Shown here in pieces: positions 7,566 through 15,877 of a DNA stretch of 33,359 nucleotides. The stretch lies in contig JAGQOZ010000004.1 in the NCBI GenBank assembly GCA_020426955.1, positions 1 through 33,359 on the forward strand, given 5' to 3'. A program made the position numbers and the translations under genes. How positions within the stretch are numbered: position 1 is the stretch's first letter; each line of letters begins with the position of its first letter. Below the pieces are notes generated by a model that searched no databases, had not been told where the DNA came from, and worked only from the letters and a program-made list of their open reading frames with translations. The stretch is from Planctomycetales bacterium (GTDB lineage: Bacteria; Planctomycetota; Planctomycetia; Pirellulales; Pirellulaceae).

Positions 7566-8825
7566 TCAGGCCGCCATCAGCGGTTTTGGATGAAGACAAC
7601 GTACTAGCGCGGTCATCAAACAGGATAATTCGTTCATGCTGAGCCGAACATCAGGCATCGCCAAACGCACAAAGCCGTTTTCGTAGGTAGTGGCGGATAC
7701 TCGCTGGCAAATAAAGTGTTTTCGCAATTGGCTCGCCGACACGGCTTGAATTCGTTCATCTGCGTGCTGAATCATGACCGTCCCCGTCGGCAAACATTCT
7801 GATTGGCAGTACCAGCCTGTTTGGCTGGCCACCATCCGCACTTGTTCCGCGTTGTACTGGCGCTCTCGCAGTCGCTGTGCCACGCCTGTCGGAGAAGCAT
7901 CGATATCTGCCAGGGCTGCCCTGGTGGTGAATAGACTGGCGAGATTAACCGTCTCTGATTGGCTCGACAATTCGCCGGTAACGAGCCCCTGCACAAAATG
8001 CAACAGCGGCTCGTTCATCTTCACCATGCCCGAAATCAAGTTGTTGTTGTTGTTGTTGTTGTTGTGAAAAATGTCTTTGACACGTGGCAACAGGGCGATA
8101 CCCATGGGCACATGAGCGCAGAGCCATTTATGCACGCCACCGAAGAAAACGTCGCAATGGCGAAGCCCAAGTTCATCTGGCACATGTCCGATGGCCTGAG
8201 CCCCATCGATTACTAAGAAGGCGTGGGGCGATATCGTTCGCATCTCGGCGCAGATCGAATCGGCAGGAAGGCGAATGCCGTCGTGACTGATCGCGGGAAA
8301 CAACGCGCCATCGCAGTCCATTTGCTGAAAGGTTCGGAGATACAACTGAGCGATTTCCTGAGCCGAAAGTCTCCGTTGTGGATAATAGTTTGTGAATTCG
8401 TGCCGCAAACGCACGGTCACCAATTCGGCATCGAAGCGGCGAGCTTCCCGCTGCAAGATGGCTTGATATTCGGGCCAATTGAGATCGGTGGTGAGGATTC
8501 GCTTCGACCGCTGCACGAGTTGGCGAATGGCCGTTCGCACCAGTTCAAACGAACGATTCGCCAGCAGTACTTCACAATCGTCGTCGACACCCACAAGGCG
8601 ACGTATTTTTGACAGCAATTCCGGCACGCCATGCCAATCGGCGAGGGCTGGAAAATGTTGTTGCATGATTTCTGGACACGCATGAAAACCGTGCTCAAGC
8701 AGTGTCGAAAAATGCAGCGAACAACCGTACTTAGCAGCACAGCTTCCGTAATCATTGAGGGCCATTCTTGCTCGCTCGGACATCAGGCCCATTCGCGCCG
8801 AGTCGAGATATAGTCGCATATCCAT
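7566..8825 (-). CDS. PLP-dependent class V aminotransferase / cysteine desulfurase-like enzyme
   Basis: The 419-aa protein has the fold-type I PLP layout. A start-proximal YLDSARMGLMS takes the place of the family's usual YLD(N/S)AA segment. DGAQAIGH (Asp207, Gln210) is the cofactor-binding segment, and Lys233 in GGVHKWLCA is the expected Schiff-base lysine. Class V members include cysteine desulfurases, isopenicillin-N epimerases and kynureninases; the substrate cannot be told here. After the lysine, residues 255-262 are eight consecutive Asn encoded by a (TTG)8 microsatellite on the plus strand, which is odd inside the catalytic domain. The start at 8825 directly abuts a long stem-loop that holds a Shine-Dalgarno-like sequence in its loop; Met3 is an alternative start. 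An enzyme of this kind inside an element's maintenance region is unusual and may be cargo. Confidence 0.8.
   Translation of the reverse strand: MDMRLYLDSARMGLMSERARMALNDYGSCAAKYGCSLHFSTLLEHGFHACPEIMQQHFPALADWHGVPELLSKIRRLVGVDDDCEVLLANRSFELVRTAIRQLVQRSKRILTTDLNWPEYQAILQREARRFDAELVTVRLRHEFTNYYPQRRLSAQEIAQLYLRTFQQMDCDGALFPAISHDGIRLPADSICAEMRTISPHAFLVIDGAQAIGHVPDELGLRHCDVFFGGVHKWLCAHVPMGIALLPRVKDIFHNNNNNNNNLISGMVKMNEPLLHFVQGLVTGELSSQSETVNLASLFTTRAALADIDASPTGVAQRLRERQYNAEQVRMVASQTGWYCQSECLPTGTVMIQHADERIQAVSASQLRKHFICQRVSATTYENGFVRLAMPDVRLSMNELSCLMTALVRCLHPKPLMAA
8041..8064. repeat. (TTG)8 trinucleotide microsatellite
   Basis: Eight perfect TTG units lie inside the aminotransferase-like gene; read on the minus strand they encode eight Asn. 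Slipped-strand changes would alter the protein in steps of one residue without frameshift. Confidence 0.95.
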
Positions 8826-8864
8826 GGTAGGGTCGAGATCACCTCATCTCGACCCGATCCTACC
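8826..8864 (-). promoter_or_regulatory. Leader stem-loop with a Shine-Dalgarno-like loop
   Basis: A ten-base perfect stem (GGGTCGAGAT with ATCTCGACCC), extended outward by GGTA/TACC-type pairing, lies directly before the start codon at 8825. On the minus strand the apical loop reads GAGGTG, a good ribosome-binding sequence, but 14 bases stand between it and the start. Folding would expose this sequence at the tip of a stem. It may be a translational control element or a protein-binding dyad. Confidence 0.5.
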
Positions 8865-8895
8865 GTACTTTGCGCCAAAATCTACGTACTTTTTG
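8864..8895. repeat. Two CGTACTTT boxes spaced 21 bp
   Basis: CGTACTTT occurs at 8864 and again at 8885, exactly two helical turns apart, upstream of the aminotransferase-like gene. The same AAAGTAC core is found twice at 3278-3300 and once at 29567-29577. This looks like a regulator-binding site, but no regulator can be assigned. The rest of 8896-8964 contains nothing I recognise. Confidence 0.4.
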
Positions 8896-8964
8896 TTGTT
8901 TTTTGGAATCAATTTGCAGCAATTTGCGCATCAAAAGTGCCGAGTAAGGGACTTGCGGCTCGAT

Positions 8965-11900
8965 CTATCTTTCGATGATCGCATCGCCAAAAACAGCTTC
9001 TAATTGTTGTAAATCCAACTCATTGGCCAATGGCGTTCCGGTTAGACAAATCCCTTTAAGTTCGTTTTTGGGCAAGTCAATCAATGCAAAGCGGTCCACA
9101 GCCGTTTCGGATAAATCTATCCATTCCAGATGATCCAAGGAAATCAAATCCGTCACGTGTGATGAATCAATCGCCGTCCTCGCAAGTCGGATATCTTGCA
9201 GGGAGCTACAACGCTGAAGCGGTTTGAGGTCGAAAATCGGTAGATTACTGAGGTCAATTTCTTCTAGCTGAGGTAATTGTGGCAGATGCTGAATCGTCTG
9301 GACTGTTGAGTTGCGTAGCACCAACGTTTTCAAGTTGGGAAATTGAGCGAGCTGCTCAAGTGACATGTCGTCAACCATGCATCGCGACAAGTCGACGCCC
9401 GTTATCATCGACGCTTCAAGATCGCTAACGCGCACGGCGCGTGGATCTATCCAGTCGTTGGCGTCGGACAATCGAATCGCTCCGCCAGAATCGAGCACCC
9501 AACAAAGAGCCGCATCTTCTGGCGTTGCTGCTTGACGCTGTCGAAATTCGTCAGCATTCAAGTAGACTTCAACTCCACTCGAATATCTCATGACGTACGC
9601 CAGGTACCGATCCCAATCAGCGACACTGTCCAAGAGACTGCCTTTGCCGTTGAACCGAATCGATTTCCCGTTGTCCGTTAGGAACAAGAGATGGTCGATA
9701 GCCTTCTGCTCTAGGTTTACCTGCAACATTCCCGCTGGAAGGACATAATGGATACCAATCGGAGCCACCAAGACTTTGCCGTGAAGTTCTTGCCTACCCC
9801 AGAGGTTTGGTACAGGAAGTTCACCTTCCTTTTGTCCGTCACGCCAAAACTCGACAATCGTTTCGAAGCCTGATGTACGGGAGATCACGAATCCGTTCTG
9901 ACCGTTTTGACTGAAAATCGTGTCGTATTGATTCAAACTGGAGAACAGAGTTATTGGTTTGACACTGGATTCCACGGAACCCAATGGAAGGTCAAACCGT
10001 TGATGGTTCAATAGCAATTGCCGTGCGTTGATCCAGACAGGATGGCTTGTGTTGTAGGCCCAATGAAATTCATGAGGAATCGCAAGTGTTTGATTGGTAC
10101 TGCTTCGATAAACCATAAACTTGCGGTTATGGCCGACCGGAATCACGGCCAGCTGTTGCGAATCGGAACTCCAGCTCAAGTCGATACGAGGCGACGGCTC
10201 GTCAACCATTGGCACTTCTTGTGCGGTCCGCAGATTTGCTGAGTCCATATCCCAGACACCAAACCCCGCCTGGCCATCGATTCCCCATGAAATCGCCAAG
10301 AGTGAATCATCAGGGCTCCAAGACATTTCAGCGTACGGAACTCGGATGGGAATGTCACATCGCATAATCTCTTGCAGCGATTCGTCCAATACGACGACAC
10401 AACTGCTGGAGTCGTCATTTATGCTGATCGCCAAGTTGCCATTCGAGTTGGCAAAGACCCCGTTCAGTCCAAACGACCATCCTTCGGGCAATCGATATTC
10501 CGCCACCTGGTTGCCGTGAATATCCCGGACGACTAATGGCGAGAACGGCGCTGTTTCCCAACTTCGCCCGTCCCACTGGCTCACGGCCTGGCCGGAGTGA
10601 TCGTCCCCTGGACGGATGATGGGCGCCATCGCAACAACCTGTTCGGCGTTTGTCGTCGTTGCAATTCGCTGCGGCGTCACTCGTGATCGTCCTTGATGAT
10701 AAAACGTGTGCCGCTGGCCATTCTTATTCGACCGTACTGCCCCGGACGGCCTGAGCAGGTTGCCAAAGTTGTGCGCGGGACGTGACTTGCCCGTTGGCGA
10801 ATAGGAATCAACATGCCCGACCGTGCTGGGAACATCAAATCCAGGGGTTGTCACACCAACGCTAACAAAATCGATTCGATCAAGTGTGCGCCAGAAAGGA
10901 TAGACGCCACCACGAGAACCAGTAAATTTCCGTTCGCCAATTTCGTCAGTAACCGAGACATCCATGTGCCGAATCAAAGTCCCATCGGTATTCATCAGCC
11001 TGCCATTATCGAAGGCAATCGATTTCGAATCGGGAGACCAACAGAATAGCAGTGGATCGCCTAAATTCTTTCCCGAAGGAACATCTCGACTGAGCTCCTG
11101 GGCAGAAAACAGCTTCACAATTTCACCCTGTTGGTTGGCGATTGCCATTGTTGGCCCGGAGCTTAGTCGACCAGAAACTGCGAGGAACTGGCCGTCTGGA
11201 GACCACGCCACCGCCTCCAAATGTTGCTGGAAGAACATTTTCCCAAGCGAGTTTCCAAACTCCGCCAGCGAATTACTGGCCAGATTCCAGCAGAACAGCG
11301 CGTTATCGTTCGAAGTCAGAATGACCGAATTGCCATCGGGTGAAACACTCGTCCGATGTTGGTAGGGCGCGAGGCGTGTCCCGGCTGGAACCGTTACTTC
11401 GTGCAGTAAGGTGCCGTTGATATCCGTGACGAGGGCACTCTTTTCGGTGATCAGGAGGATCGTTCTGCCTGGGGCTACCCATGATGCGACGGACATGAAT
11501 TCTAGGCCATTGAGATAGGATTGATACCAGGCCCTGTCATACCTGTACCAATGGCTGATGAGCCGATTCCGACGATCGCGCACTTCGACGCATTGATCGT
11601 GGTTAGAAGCGACTAGTACCTGATCTGCATTCGCAGACAGCTGGATGGTTTCCCAGGTTCCCGTTTTCGGCGAGGGTATCACGTGAGTTACTCTTCCCGA
11701 AACCAAGTCTAAGACCTTTGCATCGGCGACCGTGATCACTCCCAGATATTTTCCAGTAGGATCGACATCAGCCAGGCGAACGTAGGGCTGATGCCAAGGC
11801 TGTCCCGTTGGTTCCAACCACGGCCGTAATTGCCAGCGAAGTTCACTTTCGTCGGCTAGTGGCTGCCAACGCGGCAAAAGTCCCGGCGTGCAATGACGGG

Positions 11901-13506
11901 TGATGGTCTGCCAATCAATGGGAGTGAAGTCACGATTGTGTTGCCCAAGCAGTGCAAAACGAGACTTGCCGGTTGCAATCGAGTTTGTTTCCGAAGGTAA
12001 CGGCGCAGACGAAGTTTTGGGATGTAGAGCTTGTGATAACGCCCCGTCTTTGCTGTCCGTCGTCGTAGCTTCCATAAAGCGTCGGATGCTCACGGTAGCC
12101 TTACCGCCGCGAATCATTTCGATTCGGTCGCTACTGATGCGAAACTGATCGGCGTCAGCCCCCGAAATCGTCGCATGCCATATGCCTTCGTCTAGGCGGA
12201 CAGTCTTTTCCTTGTCAACGGCGAACATCAGCGACTTTAACTCGCCGTCCCTGACCACGGAAAACATGATTTTCGCGTGGGGATCATCACATTGAATAAC
12301 CAATTCGCCGCCATCCGGCAATGAAAAGCGAAATACGACGCCAAAAAATGAAATGACGAAAAACGCCATAGGAATTAGCCACAAAGGCAACCTTTTTCGT
12401 CCGCCAAAACCGCTTTGAGTTAGTCGCTTTGATTCCCCGACAGACGGTTCACTAGTGAGAGGATCGCCTTGATCGACATCAGTAAATGGACTAAGTAATT
12501 CAGCCAACTCCCCAGCGGAACCGATTCTATCTTCACTGCGTTTGGCGATACATCGAGTGACAATGTCTGCTAGATCATCCGGAAGATCGGAACGAAGTCG
12601 TCGAATGTCGGGAACGGGATCATTGAGAATCGCGAGCCCTCGCTGCAAAACCGTCCCCTTCTCGGTATACACGGCTTGGCCAGTGAGCAAGTAATACAGC
12701 GTCGCACCAAGTGAATAGACGTCGGCCCGCTCACCGACGTCTCGACTCCCCTGCAGTTGTTCCGGTGCCATAAAGCTCGGCGTGCCAATGATCTGATGTT
12801 GACGAGTGAGGTCTGTTTCACCAATTTCACCGTCTTTCGTAGCAGAGACCTTGGCTAGTCCCAGATCCAAAACGCGAATCGTCTCGGCGTGATCAAGCAT
12901 CAGGTTTGCCGGTTTAATATCGCGATGGAGGACGCCATTGGCATGAGCGTACGCAATCGCCTCGGCCGCTTGCCCGATCCACGAACAGACTTGAGCGATC
13001 GGCAGCATGATTGACTGACGCTTTGCGTCAAGAACGATTTCAGAGAGCGGACGTCCTGTCACGAGGTCCATCACCAAATAGAGCAAGCCATTTTGCTCAT
13101 CGGCATTTCTCGCGGCGACAATACCGGGATGATCCAGCCGACCAAGTACTTCTATTTCCTTTTTGAATCTGGCAACGGCGTGTTGATCGAGTTCGCGATC
13201 GCTTTTGATGACCTTCAGTGCGAACTCTTTCTTCAGGAAGGAATGATGCACTTTGTAAACTTCGCCAATTCCCCCTACGCCAAGCAACTCGACGACCTGG
13301 TAAGGACCGAACTGGGAAGGCGCATTTTCCAACGCTGCCAACGATTTGATGAATCGCAGGTCTTTGATTCTCGCAAGAAAGCTAGGGTCCACGACCTTTT
13401 CCGCAGTTTTGTCGCTGGTTAGCGTTCGTGTTTCACGCAATAAATCGCTAATCCAGGAGTCCTTTTCCCGATCCTGTCCTGCGGGTTTCGAGGATTTTTC
13501 TGGCAT
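8965..13506 (-). CDS. Membrane Ser/Thr kinase with beta-propeller and LRR sensor (1513 aa)
   Basis: Domains in order: an N-terminal tail; a Hanks-type kinase, about residues 69-340, with glycine loop (LLGVGGIGEV), Lys98 (FALKVIK), HRD at 194-196, DLG at 214-216 in place of DFG, and APE at 247-249; a single transmembrane helix, about 374-393; then a long outer region with repeated blade motifs (SPDGQFLAVSG, SPDSKSIAF, SPDDSLLAISW, SSDSQQLAVIP) typical of WD40-like propellers; and a C-terminal leucine-rich repeat (LKTLVLRNSTV, LEEIDLSNLP, LEWIDLSET). All catalytic kinase residues are present, so it is probably active. This architecture next to an ECF sigma gene on the same strand is a known planctomycete signalling arrangement. 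It probably senses an outer signal and acts through phosphorylation. Start 13506 begins MPEKSSK. Confidence 0.9.
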   Translation of the reverse strand: MPEKSSKPAGQDREKDSWISDLLRETRTLTSDKTAEKVVDPSFLARIKDLRFIKSLAALENAPSQFGPYQVVELLGVGGIGEVYKVHHSFLKKEFALKVIKSDRELDQHAVARFKKEIEVLGRLDHPGIVAARNADEQNGLLYLVMDLVTGRPLSEIVLDAKRQSIMLPIAQVCSWIGQAAEAIAYAHANGVLHRDIKPANLMLDHAETIRVLDLGLAKVSATKDGEIGETDLTRQHQIIGTPSFMAPEQLQGSRDVGERADVYSLGATLYYLLTGQAVYTEKGTVLQRGLAILNDPVPDIRRLRSDLPDDLADIVTRCIAKRSEDRIGSAGELAELLSPFTDVDQGDPLTSEPSVGESKRLTQSGFGGRKRLPLWLIPMAFFVISFFGVVFRFSLPDGGELVIQCDDPHAKIMFSVVRDGELKSLMFAVDKEKTVRLDEGIWHATISGADADQFRISSDRIEMIRGGKATVSIRRFMEATTTDSKDGALSQALHPKTSSAPLPSETNSIATGKSRFALLGQHNRDFTPIDWQTITRHCTPGLLPRWQPLADESELRWQLRPWLEPTGQPWHQPYVRLADVDPTGKYLGVITVADAKVLDLVSGRVTHVIPSPKTGTWETIQLSANADQVLVASNHDQCVEVRDRRNRLISHWYRYDRAWYQSYLNGLEFMSVASWVAPGRTILLITEKSALVTDINGTLLHEVTVPAGTRLAPYQHRTSVSPDGNSVILTSNDNALFCWNLASNSLAEFGNSLGKMFFQQHLEAVAWSPDGQFLAVSGRLSSGPTMAIANQQGEIVKLFSAQELSRDVPSGKNLGDPLLFCWSPDSKSIAFDNGRLMNTDGTLIRHMDVSVTDEIGERKFTGSRGGVYPFWRTLDRIDFVSVGVTTPGFDVPSTVGHVDSYSPTGKSRPAHNFGNLLRPSGAVRSNKNGQRHTFYHQGRSRVTPQRIATTTNAEQVVAMAPIIRPGDDHSGQAVSQWDGRSWETAPFSPLVVRDIHGNQVAEYRLPEGWSFGLNGVFANSNGNLAISINDDSSSCVVVLDESLQEIMRCDIPIRVPYAEMSWSPDDSLLAISWGIDGQAGFGVWDMDSANLRTAQEVPMVDEPSPRIDLSWSSDSQQLAVIPVGHNRKFMVYRSSTNQTLAIPHEFHWAYNTSHPVWINARQLLLNHQRFDLPLGSVESSVKPITLFSSLNQYDTIFSQNGQNGFVISRTSGFETIVEFWRDGQKEGELPVPNLWGRQELHGKVLVAPIGIHYVLPAGMLQVNLEQKAIDHLLFLTDNGKSIRFNGKGSLLDSVADWDRYLAYVMRYSSGVEVYLNADEFRQRQAATPEDAALCWVLDSGGAIRLSDANDWIDPRAVRVSDLEASMITGVDLSRCMVDDMSLEQLAQFPNLKTLVLRNSTVQTIQHLPQLPQLEEIDLSNLPIFDLKPLQRCSSLQDIRLARTAIDSSHVTDLISLDHLEWIDLSETAVDRFALIDLPKNELKGICLTGTPLANELDLQQLEAVFGDAIIER

Positions 13507-13619
13507 ATAAACTTCGCTTTGTATGGCATTCGAGAAAGAAGAGTTCCACCTGCGCCCTAGCGGTCAACAAGTTCCCCCGAAAGACAAACGCACACGCATA
13601 ACGGGAAAAAGAAATGGAC

Positions 13620-14243
13620 TCAATTCAGGTCGGCAAACAAATCCAATTGCACAAGCTCTTGTTTGAGTCGCTGGCGCACACGATAGACGCCTTGCCGAAC
13701 AGAACTTTCGCTCATCCCTAGTTTTTTTCCAATGTCCGTCAATGAATAGTTGTCGAAATAGCGAAGGTTAAACGCTTCCCAAGTTGATTCTTGAAAATCG
13801 GCTTCAATCAGTTGAAGCACTTGGGTAACGGCCAGAGCCTCCAAGGTTGTGGCCTCTTCTTCCGTTTCAACGTTGGCAAGCAACTGTTGATAACTACTGC
13901 CCCCTGGGGAATTGGGTTTGTTTAGAAAACGTGTGTAATAGGTTTTGAGCTCGTTTGCCGCTATCGCATAAACCCAGTAGGTCAGCCGCTGCGTCTCACC
14001 ATTGCGTTCAAACTGACCTTTCAACAGTCCTTGGTACATTCTCAGCATGGTATTCTGGACGACTTCTTCAATGTCGGCGTCCTGCAAACCGCGGCCACGA
14101 AGATACTGAAAAAGTGCTGCCCCCCAGACCGTCGCAATTCTGTCCCACGCTGTGTCATCGCCGTTAGACATAGCATCTAACAGCGAATGTGTGGTTGAGC
14201 CATCCGGCCCCAAGTAATCGGCGTACCGGTCTTCTCTTGGCAT
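13620..14243 (-). CDS. ECF-type RNA polymerase sigma factor
   Basis: The product is about 207 aa from the preferred start at 14243 (MPREDRY), which has GGAG seven bases upstream; the frame is open to 14273. Region 2 is visible as ALFQYLRGRGLQDADIEEVV followed by QNTMLRMYQGL, and region 4 as FNLRYFDNYSLTDIGKKLGM followed by SESSVRQGVYRVRQRL, the C-terminal helix-turn-helix that reads the -35 element. There is no anti-sigma gene beside it. Instead, the kinase gene lies 113 bp downstream on the same strand, fitting planctomycete ECF groups paired with Ser/Thr kinases. The pair probably forms a self-contained signalling cassette that could be cargo. Confidence 0.9.
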   Translation of the reverse strand: MPREDRYADYLGPDGSTTHSLLDAMSNGDDTAWDRIATVWGAALFQYLRGRGLQDADIEEVVQNTMLRMYQGLLKGQFERNGETQRLTYWVYAIAANELKTYYTRFLNKPNSPGGSSYQQLLANVETEEEATTLEALAVTQVLQLIEADFQESTWEAFNLRYFDNYSLTDIGKKLGMSESSVRQGVYRVRQRLKQELVQLDLFADLN

Positions 14244-14461
14244 CCAAATTCTCCAGGTTTTCTTCGTAATCACGCAATTTTAGTTACCCGAATCAGCCAC
14301 AGCCATAGCCCCGAACTTTTCGCGTTACGCGCTCGTGTTTGTACGTCAGATGAAGTGCAAACCATTCGACCTAGTAAAGCATTCGAAACGTCCAATCGCA
14401 CTGAAAATCTTACGTAAACGTTCCTTTTCTTTCCTTTCAGCGAGAAAGCGATGGCTGCGCG
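14244..14461. promoter_or_regulatory. Divergent intergenic region between the sigma gene and the long plus-strand operon
   Basis: Promoters for the sigma gene (leftward) and the transfer operon (rightward) should lie here. I see two small dyads, CGCG-TTA-CGCG near 14328 and CTTTC-AGCGA-GAAAG near 14436, the second close to the operon start. No clear sigma-70 -35/-10 pair is evident, so I do not place a promoter. Confidence 0.35.
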
Positions 14462-15877
14462 ATGACAACGCACGAAATGACCTCGAATACCTTCGGAGTC
14501 GTGGTCGGAGAACGAACCTATCCAATCGACAACCGAAAAGAGTTTTGCGCCGAAATGGCGAGTGCCGAGCCGATTCATGACGATTCGGTGAAGCGAGTCA
14601 AACAAGATTTGGCGAGCGAAATTTGGCAACGAATGCCACTTACGAATCTTTCACCAGACGTAAACAGCGCCACTCAAATCATCGCCGCTTACACGGAAAG
14701 CGTGCGGAACTTGAGGACCTTTCGCGGCGAAGCGATGGTTCTATTTTCGGCCACGGTATCGACCGCATTCTTTTACGATTTGGATGACGATGCAGCGTCG
14801 TTCGTCAGCGAAATCTTGTCTGCGGGACGCATCACGTTGTCGCTGCCTCAGAGCATTGCGACCGCAGAGTTAGGAAGTCTTCCAAATGACGAACTCCGTG
14901 GTCGTTTGGCCCAAGCGTTGCGAATCGAAATCAATCGTTTTGTCACCGAAATCGTCGCTGGACTGGACCGTCTGGTCGACCGAGAAGTGGTGGGTTTGGC
15001 TGAATGGACAAGTACGAATGCGGTTCGCTATCACTTCTTTCGGCGGTCGGCGGAGGTGACAGGTACCACCACTCGCTTCCAACGTGGTCGTGTCCAAGAG
15101 CGATCGGGATCTCCGCTAGGTCCGCAGTTCAAACGAACTAACAAGACTACCAAGTCGAAGAAAATAACGGCCTGGTTGGCCCATCATCGTCACGACACTA
15201 TCGAAGCTATTCAGACCAGCATCGAGAACGCCAATGTTCCCATGCCGTCGTTTGTTGCCGATCTTGTCGAACGTATTCCGTCTTGGATGCGTCCCACCAT
15301 CACGGTGATTGATGGTTATCTGATTCGGGAGCGCATCACGCGTAAGGAACTTTGCAAAACGACGATTACTCAGGTCGAAGAAGAGGAAGAGTTACTCTAC
15401 GGCCATGAACCGGCAGTTTGCTTCGGCCCCTATGTACTGACCGGTTGGGGGCCTCGTGATATCGACGAAATGAACGCTGCGAATCAGCTGACTTCGACAA
15501 AAACAGGCGCCGTTCGAGCTCGTCGTTTCTGGTTCGTCACATCGGCAGCAGCGGCATCTGCTTCGATTGCCGTCGCTTATACGTCACGCCTTTGGTTTCC
15601 GCTTGTCGTGGCCTTGTTTCTGTGTGCCATCGGCGGCTTTTCGGCTGGAACCGTCATTCACTTTGAGTTGCGAAACGCCCGCATGAATGCGTGGCGTATG
15701 CAAGCAGGCGTGCTGGGACTGGCGTCCATCTTGGCCGGCATTTTGGTCCTGGCGTGGCCCTGGACGGTGATCACGTTTTTGTTGTCGCTGAGCTTGATGA
15801 TGGTGGGTAGTGTGACCTGCTACTTGGTCAACTTGGCAACCTTATTTCTTCCGAACAAGGAATCGTCAAATGAATGA
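14462..15877 (+). CDS. Multi-pass membrane protein, first gene of the long operon (471 aa)
   Basis: The soluble N-terminal two thirds has no family I recognise. It includes an acidic patch (QVEEEEELLYG, about residues 300-310). The last third has about four hydrophobic helices (FWFVTSAAAASASIAVAYTS; WFPLVVALFLCAIGGFSAG; AGVLGLASILAGILVLAW; TVITFLLSLSLMMVGSVTC), giving a membrane-anchored protein with a large cytoplasmic N-terminus. ATG 14462 is used; Met6 at 14477 is an alternative, as no strong ribosome-binding site marks either. It overlaps the next gene by 8 bases and so is co-translated with it. Position at the head of an operon with a coupling ATPase suggests a part of the transfer complex, which is inference. 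Confidence 0.75.
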   Translation: MTTHEMTSNTFGVVVGERTYPIDNRKEFCAEMASAEPIHDDSVKRVKQDLASEIWQRMPLTNLSPDVNSATQIIAAYTESVRNLRTFRGEAMVLFSATVSTAFFYDLDDDAASFVSEILSAGRITLSLPQSIATAELGSLPNDELRGRLAQALRIEINRFVTEIVAGLDRLVDREVVGLAEWTSTNAVRYHFFRRSAEVTGTTTRFQRGRVQERSGSPLGPQFKRTNKTTKSKKITAWLAHHRHDTIEAIQTSIENANVPMPSFVADLVERIPSWMRPTITVIDGYLIRERITRKELCKTTITQVEEEEELLYGHEPAVCFGPYVLTGWGPRDIDEMNAANQLTSTKTGAVRARRFWFVTSAAAASASIAVAYTSRLWFPLVVALFLCAIGGFSAGTVIHFELRNARMNAWRMQAGVLGLASILAGILVLAWPWTVITFLLSLSLMMVGSVTCYLVNLATLFLPNKESSNE

